Assembly: GCA_946478635.1 (NCBI GenBank)
Contig: CAMLCX010000350.1
Location: 1-5,587, forward strand
Direction of reading: 5' to 3'
Source: an uncultured Pseudomonadota bacterium
GTDB lineage: Bacteria > Desulfobacterota_B > Binatia > UBA9968
DNA length: 5,587 nt
A program made the translations under genes and the position numbers. Shown here piece by piece: positions 1 through 4,860 of the stretch; the stretch's first letter is position 1, and each line of letters starts with the position of its first letter. A model generated the notes under the pieces. It searched no databases and had not been told where the DNA came from. It was given only the letters and a program-made list of their open reading frames with translations.

Positions 1-669
1 ATGGCGCTGTTCGGCTCAGGCTGGCAGGCGGGCAGTCACCTGCCGGCGATGTGCGCGGTGCGGCCGCTCAAGCGGGTCAATGTTTTCAGTCCGACCCGGG
101 CCAACCGGGAAGCGTTCGTCAAAGAGATGCAGGCCAAGGTGGATGCCGAAGTGCGCGCGGTGGATTCGCCCGAGGAGGCGATTCGCGACGCCGATATCAT
201 CGCGGCGACGACCAATTCCTTGACGCGTGTGGTGAGCGCGGACTGGGTGAAGCCGGGATTGCATCTCACCTGTGTCCGGGTTCCCGAACTGGGCGACGAT
301 ACCATCCGCAAGGTCGACCGCTTGGTGATCCACGCGCACCAGCACGCGCCGACGAACTACGTTGCCGGCTACGGCGAAGAGGGCATCCCCGCTCATGATG
401 CCATCGATATCATTCGCAAGGGTCCGGCACATGCGCGCGAAGTGAATGTCGAGCATCCGTTCTGGCTCTCCGCTCCGCCGCTCAAGGACCTCGTGACGGG
501 CAAAGCGCAGGGTCGAGCCAACGCGCAGGAGTCGACCTGCTTCCTTAATAATATTGGCATCGGCCTGCAATTCGCCGCTGTCGGCGCGGCGGTATTTCAG
601 CAGGCGAAGGCGCAGGGCATCGGGCGGGAAATTCCCACCGACTGGTTCCTCGAGAGCGTGCATCCGTAA
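1..669 (+). CDS. Ornithine cyclodeaminase/mu-crystallin family protein (5' partial)
   Basis: These 222 visible residues are the C-terminal part of an NAD(P)-dependent ornithine cyclodeaminase/mu-crystallin fold protein. Family members usually have about 310-350 residues, so the N-terminal third lies left of the window. The ATG at base 1 is almost certainly an internal Met, because the dinucleotide-binding motif GSGWQA starts at residue 5. Also visible are VNVFSPTRANREAF (end of the second Rossmann beta strand), ADIIAATTNS (about 64-73), the KPGLHLTCV strand and a C-terminal helix ending GIGREIPTDWF. Family members interconvert amino acids with imino or keto acids (ornithine to proline, alanine dehydrogenase, ketimine reductase), so the substrate here is unknown. 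Where most members have an Asp in the C-terminal helix (roughly GLAxxD), this protein reads GIGLQF, with Phe at visible residue 191. Classical ornithine cyclodeaminase activity is therefore doubtful. The stop is TAA at 667. The family call is firm, the reaction is not. Confidence 0.9.
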   Translation: MALFGSGWQAGSHLPAMCAVRPLKRVNVFSPTRANREAFVKEMQAKVDAEVRAVDSPEEAIRDADIIAATTNSLTRVVSADWVKPGLHLTCVRVPELGDDTIRKVDRLVIHAHQHAPTNYVAGYGEEGIPAHDAIDIIRKGPAHAREVNVEHPFWLSAPPLKDLVTGKAQGRANAQESTCFLNNIGIGLQFAAVGAAVFQQAKAQGIGREIPTDWFLESVHP

Positions 670-681
670 TCGAGCCTACCC

Positions 682-722
682 GTAAGCGTCTTTCCGGCGC
701 ATCGACGAAGGTTGATGCTTAC
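682..722 (+). other. Two mutually exclusive hairpins in the intergenic leader
   Basis: The gap of 82 bp between the cyclodeaminase-family gene and the substrate-binding protein gene holds two overlapping stems. Stem A pairs GTAAGCGTC (682-690) with GATGCTTAC (714-722): 9 bp, one G-T wobble. Stem B pairs GCATCGAC (699-706) with GTTGATGC (711-718): 8 bp, one wobble, loop GAAG. They share bases 714-718, so only one can form. No T-tract follows either stem. This could be a weak terminator, an attenuator or chance. Confidence 0.35.
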
Positions 723-740
723 AGCAGCTGAATTCCAATC

Positions 741-746
741 AGGAGG
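741..746 (+). promoter_or_regulatory. Strong ribosome binding site for the substrate-binding protein gene
   Basis: AGGAGG is a perfect Shine-Dalgarno core, 5 nt before the ATG at 752. An ATG at 747 lies only 1 nt after it and is out of frame, so 752 is the likely start. Confidence 0.85.
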
Positions 747-751
747 ATGGT

Positions 752-1738
752 ATGGTTCTCCGTGCTCGAATCAGAGCGGCACTGCTACTCGTTACGTTAG
801 CTCTTTCATCTGCCGGTGCGCAGGATAAGCCGAAGATTTATTTCGGCGCGTCGAGCAAGACGCTCGGTTACGGACCGCTCTGGGCCGCCGTCAAAAAGGG
901 CTTTCTCGAACAACAGGGGCTCGATGGACAGCTCATACTCTTGCGCGGCACGCCGATGAATGTTCAAGCGCTCGCGGCCGGATCGTTGCAAGTCGGCTCG
1001 GGGGGCGCGGAGGCGTTTTACGAAGCCGCGGAACGCGGCCTCGATATGGTGATGATCGGCGGCGTCATCAATGGGCTTACGCATGACATCGTCGCCGGCA
1101 AGAAATACAAAAGTATCGAGGAACTGCGCGGAGCCACCTTTGGCTCCTCTTCGCTCACGAGCGGCACGGTCACTGCGATGAAACAGGCCCTCAGGGTGAA
1201 AGGATTGGAGTATCCGCGCGATTATAAAATACTCGTCGTGGCCGGCGGCTCGTCGGCGAACCTGGCGGCGCTACAATCCGGCCAGATCGCCGCGACGACG
1301 GTGGCTATCCCGCTCAATTACATCGCCGAAGAAGCGGGATTCAATGTTGTCGGACGACTTATCGACGCGGTGCCGGAATTTGAGTTGAGCGCATTGGCAG
1401 TGAAGAAATCTTGGGCGGAAAAGAATCGCGCGCTGGCGGTCCGTTTCATGAAAGCGCTGGCGTTGACCCATCGCTGGATGTACGAAAACAAAGAGGCGGC
1501 GATCGATTTTCTCGCCCGCGAGATGCAACTCAAGCCCAATTACGCGCGCCGCGGTTGGGAATACTACACACAGCATCAGATCTGGCATCCCGATGCCGAC
1601 CTCAGTCTCAAAGGGACCGAATACGCGATCCGGATTTACATGGATCAGGTGGGCGCGAAGGGGTCTATTACGAATCTTGCAAAATACGTCGATCAAAGCT
1701 ATTTGACGGAAGCGCTCAAGGAGTTACCCAAAAGATAG
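752..1738 (+). CDS. ABC transporter substrate-binding protein, NMT1/SsuA-like, exported
   Basis: This 328-residue protein is a periplasmic solute-binding protein of the NMT1/THI5-like (SsuA/TauA) group, which captures small organic ligands for an ABC importer. Residues 1-23 form a signal peptide: Arg at 4, 6 and 8, a hydrophobic core at 9-18, and an AGA-Q cleavage site after Ala23. There is no lipobox Cys, so it should be soluble in the periplasm. Typical family features are YGPLWAAVKKGFLEQQGLD (40-58), the ALAAGSLQVG strand-turn (73-82), SIEELRGATFG (121-131, the 'dLkGk.iGv' hinge) and LAALQSGQIAAT in the second lobe. Length is normal. The ATG at 752 is set by the RBS and the signal peptide. 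No permease or ATPase of the Ssu/Tau type is adjacent, and the Liv genes nearby belong to a different transporter family. The ligand cannot be inferred, although the preceding cyclodeaminase-family gene hints at an amino-acid-like or imine compound. Confidence 0.9.
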   Translation: MVLRARIRAALLLVTLALSSAGAQDKPKIYFGASSKTLGYGPLWAAVKKGFLEQQGLDGQLILLRGTPMNVQALAAGSLQVGSGGAEAFYEAAERGLDMVMIGGVINGLTHDIVAGKKYKSIEELRGATFGSSSLTSGTVTAMKQALRVKGLEYPRDYKILVVAGGSSANLAALQSGQIAATTVAIPLNYIAEEAGFNVVGRLIDAVPEFELSALAVKKSWAEKNRALAVRFMKALALTHRWMYENKEAAIDFLAREMQLKPNYARRGWEYYTQHQIWHPDADLSLKGTEYAIRIYMDQVGAKGSITNLAKYVDQSYLTEALKELPKR

Positions 1739-1875
1739 TGGCGCGCGCCGCATGGCTTGATGGGACGCAAAGTGCAAAGGCGGTTTCGCAAACAGGATGC
1801 TTTCCGTGGCGTTTGTCAAGTTTGAAGCGACCATCGGGTTTGCATTTGACGAAAGCTTTCAATCGCGGTAGCCCT

Positions 1876-1884
1876 TGGTATATC
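1876..1884 (+). promoter_or_regulatory. Possible extended -10 element for the peroxiredoxin gene
   Basis: TGG followed by TATATC resembles an extended -10 box (TGn plus TATAAT, four of six bases matching). Transcription would start near 1891, leaving the Shine-Dalgarno at 1896 just inside the mRNA. The only good -35-like hexamer, TTGACG at 1846-1851, sits 27 bp upstream, too far for a standard pair. This is a weak prediction. Confidence 0.22.
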
Positions 1885-1895
1885 CAAACATGTCG

Positions 1896-1902
1896 AAAGG
1901 AG
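1896..1902 (+). promoter_or_regulatory. Ribosome binding site of the peroxiredoxin gene
   Basis: AAAGGAG lies 7 nt before the ATG at 1910. It confirms that start over longer readings in other frames. Confidence 0.8.
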
Positions 1903-1909
1903 AAATTTT

Positions 1910-2563
1910 ATGGCACTTCGATTAGGCGACGTGGCGCCGGATTTTTCGGCTGAAACGTCTGAAGGAAATATTAAGTTTCACGAATGGCTCGGCAACAGTT
2001 GGGGGATTCTGTTTTCACACCCCAAGGATTTCACGCCCGTCTGTACGACAGAACTCGGTTACATGGCCAGCCTCAAGCCCGAGTTTGAAAAACGCAATTG
2101 CAAGATCATCGGGCTGAGCGCCGATCCGGTAACCGATCACAAGGGCTGGGCAAAAGATATCCAGGAGACTCAGGGGCACGCGCCGAACTACCCGATTATC
2201 GGCGATGCGGAGCTGACGGTCGCTAAGCTCTACGACATGCTCCCGGCGAGCGAGACCCCCGGCAAACGTACCGCGGTGGACAATCAGACGGTGCGCTCGG
2301 TGTTTCTCATCGGGCCGGACAAAAAGGTCAAAGCCATGCTCGTCTATCCGATGAGCACCGGCCGCAACTTCGACGAGGTATTGCGCCTGCTCGATTCGCT
2401 GCAGCTTACCGCCAAGCACACGGTGGCGACGCCGGTCAACTGGAAGCCTGGCCAGGATGTCATTATCCCCACATCGGTCTCCGACGAGGACGCCAAGAAA
2501 AAATACCCGCAAGGTTTCAAAACGCTTAAGCCCTACCTGCGGGTTGTTTCGCAGCCGAAGTAA
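1910..2563 (+). CDS. 1-Cys peroxiredoxin (Prx6/AhpC-TSA family)
   Basis: This 217-residue thioredoxin-fold peroxidase reduces hydrogen peroxide and organic hydroperoxides. It has no signal peptide and should be cytosolic. The peroxidatic site is HPKDFTPVC (37-45), which fits PxxxTxxC with Pro38, Thr42 and Cys45. The conserved active-site Arg is probably Arg129 in NQTVRSVFLIGPD. The residues DPVTDHKGWAKDI (72-84) and the long C-terminal domain from about 165 (VNWKPGQDVIIP, then KYPQGFKTLKPYLR) are typical of the Prx6 subgroup. The only other Cys is Cys64, at an unconserved place, and no C-terminal resolving Cys exists, so a 1-Cys mechanism with an external thiol reductant is expected. Length matches the family (about 215-225). 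It appears monocistronic: 171 bp upstream are empty and a strong hairpin lies 34 bp after the stop. No reductase partner is adjacent. Confidence 0.96.
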   Translation: MALRLGDVAPDFSAETSEGNIKFHEWLGNSWGILFSHPKDFTPVCTTELGYMASLKPEFEKRNCKIIGLSADPVTDHKGWAKDIQETQGHAPNYPIIGDAELTVAKLYDMLPASETPGKRTAVDNQTVRSVFLIGPDKKVKAMLVYPMSTGRNFDEVLRLLDSLQLTAKHTVATPVNWKPGQDVIIPTSVSDEDAKKKYPQGFKTLKPYLRVVSQPK

Positions 2564-2596
2564 TAATTCATCTTCGCTTGCCGCACTGAATCAAGG

Positions 2597-2628
2597 GGAG
2601 CCGATCGGCAATTCGGCCGGTCGGCTCC
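2597..2628 (+). terminator. Strong 13-bp hairpin downstream of the peroxiredoxin gene
   Basis: GGAGCCGATCGGC pairs with GCCGGTCGGCTCC around the loop AATTCG: 13 bp with one G-T wobble, starting 34 nt after the peroxiredoxin stop. GC content is high and the stem should be very stable. No T-tract follows on either strand, so it is not a textbook intrinsic terminator. It may act as an L-shaped terminator, as an mRNA 3'-end stabiliser, or with Rho. Confidence 0.55.
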
Positions 2629-2693
2629 GTGCGTCATTGGCCGCCGACCGATTGCTTACGAGTCCGCCCACGAAATTGCCGAAAAAATACTCG

Positions 2694-2721
2694 TTGACTC
2701 TCGAAGGATGATCGCGATATG
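2694..2721 (+). promoter_or_regulatory. Possible sigma70-type promoter for the membrane protein gene
   Basis: TTGACT (2694-2699) matches the -35 consensus at five of six bases. GATATG follows after 16 bp but matches TATAAT at only three of six. Transcription would begin near 2728, giving a 5' leader of about 44 nt. The hairpin upstream at 2597-2628 supports a fresh transcription start here, but the -10 element is poor. Confidence 0.28.
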
Positions 2722-2759
2722 GGTTTCCCCCGTGCAGAGTTCGAGGATTCTCGTCCACC

Positions 2760-2763
2760 GGAG
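2760..2763 (+). promoter_or_regulatory. Ribosome binding site of the unknown membrane protein gene
   Basis: GGAG lies 8 nt before the ATG at 2772. That ATG is the first possible start after the in-frame stop at 2709, so site and start support each other. Confidence 0.55.
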
Positions 2764-2771
2764 CACGCTGT

Positions 2772-3359
2772 ATGCTGATCGATCGTTTTGCCAGCATTTT
2801 ATCCGCGATTTTGGGCTTTGCCGGAGTGATGTTCGTGCTCAAGGGAGTTTCCCGTCTGTCCCCCGATTTAATCGCCAAAGTATCCCAGACCTACCTGGAA
2901 TTTAATGTCACGCAGATTCAAAACCTAGCGTCCCAAAAAGCTGATTTCGTAACCGGCGCGGTGCTGGTTTTGATCGCCTGTTTACTACAGACTTCCGTGT
3001 TGGTTTTCGTGCGCGAGCCATTTCTGATCTTTGAAGACCATTGGTATGCGGCGGGTTTGGCGGTTTCTACTGGCCTGGTACTGATGGTCGTCTTCTATGG
3101 GGTCAATAGAGGAATGTCCAAGCATTATCAGGATAGGGCGAAGTTCAGCTTGGCGAAGTCATACTTTCAAACCGTGCTCAAACAAGATCCCATCCTGTCC
3201 CAGCACCTGAGAACCACCGAAGACGTGGCTGCTTCGCTATTCGGGATTGAAAAGGCGCCGGACGAGAGTGGCAAAGAGTTTCTCAATCGAATCGCCAAGA
3301 GATTTGAAATTTCTCTACCGAAGGAATTGCATCTGGAAGAGGAGCACTCGCCCGGTTGA
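2772..3359 (+). CDS. Hypothetical protein with three predicted membrane segments
   Basis: I do not recognise this 195-residue protein. Three hydrophobic segments are visible: about 9-23, 59-80 and 92-111. Segment 1 and segment 2 are separated by a loop of about 35 mostly polar residues (DLIAKVSQTY...). After segment 3 comes a charged soluble tail of about 84 residues (RGMSKHYQDRAKFSLAKSYFQTVL...). It is rich in Lys, Glu and Asp, likely helical, and ends in an acidic stretch, LEEEHSPG. The positive residues after segment 3 suggest a cytoplasmic tail. No catalytic or metal-binding motif stands out, and the only Cys is in segment 2. The reading frame is intact, has an RBS, and encodes a sensible membrane pattern, so it is probably a real gene. 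G+C is near 50% in the stretches counted by eye, against about 60% in flanking genes, which may mark a different history. It stands alone between a peroxiredoxin gene and the convergent liv operon, so context gives no function. Confidence 0.75.
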   Translation: MLIDRFASILSAILGFAGVMFVLKGVSRLSPDLIAKVSQTYLEFNVTQIQNLASQKADFVTGAVLVLIACLLQTSVLVFVREPFLIFEDHWYAAGLAVSTGLVLMVVFYGVNRGMSKHYQDRAKFSLAKSYFQTVLKQDPILSQHLRTTEDVAASLFGIEKAPDESGKEFLNRIAKRFEISLPKELHLEEEHSPG

Positions 3360-3394
3360 AAGATTTTCCCCGCTCGGCTGACCTTTCCGACGAA
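3360..3394. other. Short convergent intergenic gap
   Basis: Only 35 bp separate the TGA of the unknown membrane protein gene from the TGA of livF on the other strand. I see no convincing hairpin with a T-tract in either direction. Transcripts from the two sides may run into each other or depend on Rho. Confidence 0.6.
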
Positions 3395-4105
3395 TCAGAT
3401 TCCCAGGTGTTGATGAAGTATTTCCGGCGTGGCCCGTAATTCAGCGCCGCTGCCTTCAAACACGACCCGCCCTTTCACCAGAATGATATTTCGGTCCGCG
3501 AGGGCGGACAGCGCGGCGAAATTTTTATCGACGATGATGGCGGCGAGACCCGATTCGCGGACAGCGCGAAGGATGCGCCAGATCTCCCGGGCGATGAGCG
3601 GCGCCAGCCCTTCGGTCGCCTCGTCGAGGATGAGGGCCACGGGGTTGGTCATGAGCGCGCGACCGATCGAGAGCATTTGCTGCTCGCCGCCCGAGAGCTG
3701 CTGTCCGCCGTGGGAGAGGCGCTCGGAAAGCCGCGGGAAAACTTCAAGGATGCGTTCGTACGTCCAATCCTGTTTTCCGCCCGCGCCAATTCGGGCGGCC
3801 ATGAGAAGATTTTCGCGCACCGTCAGATTCGGAAAGATGCCGCGTCCCTCGGGCACGTAGCCGATGCCTTCGCGCGCGATCAGATGGGGCGCGGCCCCTG
3901 TCAGGTTCTTGCCGTTGACTTTCACTGTGCCGCGGCGCGGCGGCACTAGGCCAAGCAACGTGCGCAGGAGCGTGGTTTTTCCCATGCCATTTCGTCCCAT
4001 CAGGCCTACGACTTCACCCGCATGGAGAGTCAAGTCGACGCCCTGCAATACATGGCTCGCGTCGTAGTAAGCATGCAGTCCTTGTGCTTCGATGATTGGC
4101 GTCAT
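3395..4105 (-). CDS. livF: Branched-chain amino-acid type ABC transporter ATP-binding protein LivF
   Basis: This 236-residue cytoplasmic ATPase is one of the two nucleotide-binding subunits of a Liv/HAAT importer, which takes up Leu/Ile/Val or related amino acids, amides or urea. Motifs in order: Walker A GRNGMGKTT (37-45), the LivF-typical YVPEGRGIFPNLTVRENL (83-100, Q-loop region with Glu86), signature LSGGEQQ (137-143), Walker B ALILDE (157-162, catalytic Glu162), then ATEGLAP. The switch region reads IVDKN (191-195), where most LivF proteins have VEQN and most ABC ATPases have a His. Here Lys194 occupies that position. Length is normal for LivF. The ATG at 4105 overlaps the livG TGA by 4 bp (ATGA), and AGGA lies 9 nt upstream (4115-4118), inside livG. 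It is the last gene of the livM-livG-livF run. The family call is firm, the substrate is open. Confidence 0.95.
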   Translation of the reverse strand: MTPIIEAQGLHAYYDASHVLQGVDLTLHAGEVVGLMGRNGMGKTTLLRTLLGLVPPRRGTVKVNGKNLTGAAPHLIAREGIGYVPEGRGIFPNLTVRENLLMAARIGAGGKQDWTYERILEVFPRLSERLSHGGQQLSGGEQQMLSIGRALMTNPVALILDEATEGLAPLIAREIWRILRAVRESGLAAIIVDKNFAALSALADRNIILVKGRVVFEGSGAELRATPEILHQHLGI

Positions 4106-4860
4106 GGCAGCGAATCCTGCGCGCCGAGATAAGCCGTTTGCACGTCGCGGTTGACGCGGATTTCCTCGGGCGCACCGGTTGCGATGACCTTGCCGTTGGC
4201 CATGACCGTGAGCACTTTGGCTAACTGAAACACCGCGTCCATATCATGCTCGACGAGCAGCAGCGCGTGACTCTCAGCGAGACGACCGATCAATTCGATA
4301 ATCCGGGCCGACTCTTCCGCGCCCATGCCGGCAAGCGGTTCATCGAGCAGAAGCAGTTGAGGTTCGGTGGCCAGGCACATGCCGATCTCCAATTGCCGCT
4401 GCTCGCCGTGGCTCAACGCGAGCGCAAGTTCATCCGCCCGAGGGGCCAAACCGACGGCATCGAGCGCCCGGCGGGCGAGATTCATGACCCCGTCGTAGGC
4501 GCGCGCCTCGCGCAGCCAATGGAGTGCCCGCGGCGTGCGCGACTGGGCGGCGATGCGGCAATTTTCAAACGCGGTGAAGGCGGGAAAGATATTGGTCTTT
4601 TGATAACTTCGGCCGATGCCCAGGCGCGAACGCTGCTCGGGTGCCAAGCGCGAGATTTCTCGGCCGCGAAACGAAATCAGGCCGGCACTCGCCGGTAGAT
4701 CGCCCGACAAAAGATTTATCAGGGTTGTCTTGCCGGCGCCGTTGGGACCGATGACCGCGTGCAGTTCCCGTGACCTGACCTCGAGCGACACGTTATCTAC
4801 GGCGGCAAGTCCGCTGAAATTTTTGCAAAGTTCGTGGACCTGGAGAATCGTCTCGGTCAT
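4102..4860 (-). CDS. livG: Branched-chain amino-acid type ABC transporter ATP-binding protein LivG
   Basis: This 252-residue cytoplasmic ATPase pairs with LivF to drive the Liv/HAAT importer. Motifs in order: Walker A GPNGAGKTT (38-46), Q-loop Gln87 in RSYQKTNIFPAFTAFEN, signature LSHGEQRQLEIG (149-160, a LivG-style LSxGxQRxLEI), Walker B LLLLDE (169-174, Glu174), PLAGM D-loop region, and H-loop LLVEHDM with His205. All catalytic residues are present. The frame stays open far upstream, to about 5334, but that extension merely overlaps livM in another frame. The true start is the ATG at 4860, where MTETILQVHELCKNF begins as in other LivG proteins and AAGGA lies 6 nt upstream. Its ATG overlaps the livM TGA by 4 bp and its TGA overlaps the livF ATG by 4 bp, which points to translational coupling. 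A strong inverted repeat lies just upstream, inside livM. Confidence 0.95.
   Translation of the reverse strand: MTETILQVHELCKNFSGLAAVDNVSLEVRSRELHAVIGPNGAGKTTLINLLSGDLPASAGLISFRGREISRLAPEQRSRLGIGRSYQKTNIFPAFTAFENCRIAAQSRTPRALHWLREARAYDGVMNLARRALDAVGLAPRADELALALSHGEQRQLEIGMCLATEPQLLLLDEPLAGMGAEESARIIELIGRLAESHALLLVEHDMDAVFQLAKVLTVMANGKVIATGAPEEIRVNRDVQTAYLGAQDSLP

Larger units (their letters stand above)
1739..1909. other. Intergenic region before the peroxiredoxin gene
   Basis: These 171 bp have no credible gene. A 10-bp GC palindrome, GGCGCGCGCC, lies at 1740-1749 just after the upstream stop. A second 10-bp palindrome, GAAAGCTTTC, lies at 1851-1860, directly after a TTGACG. There is no T-rich terminator for the substrate-binding protein gene. 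The length suggests that the peroxiredoxin gene has its own promoter. Confidence 0.5.

Noticed and set aside
1..3. ATG at base 1 as a true start of the cyclodeaminase-family gene
   Set aside because: The GxGxxA dinucleotide motif would begin at residue 5 and the whole N-terminal domain of the family would be missing. It is most likely an internal Met at the window edge.
712..739. TTGATG and TCCAAT, spaced 16 bp, as a promoter for the substrate-binding protein gene
   Set aside because: Both hexamers match only four of six bases, and transcription would begin at about the Shine-Dalgarno itself, leaving no usable leader.
1130..1147. 7-bp perfect hairpin GGAGCCA/TGGCTCC inside the substrate-binding protein gene
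   Set aside because: Stems of this length with short loops are expected a few times by chance in a window this size, and this one lies in well-conserved coding sequence.
1411..1953. Long + strand frame overlapping the end of the substrate-binding protein gene and the start of the peroxiredoxin gene
   Set aside because: It is a shadow frame in two real genes: no RBS, no recognisable domain, low-complexity Arg/Ser-rich composition.
2591..2878. - strand frame of 95 codons across the peroxiredoxin-membrane protein gap
   Set aside because: It runs through the hairpin and into the start of the membrane protein gene, and has no clear RBS, domain or membrane pattern.
3429..3949. + strand frames opposite livF
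   Set aside because: Their translations are Arg/Ser/Ala-rich antisense products of a clear ABC ATPase gene, with no family motifs.
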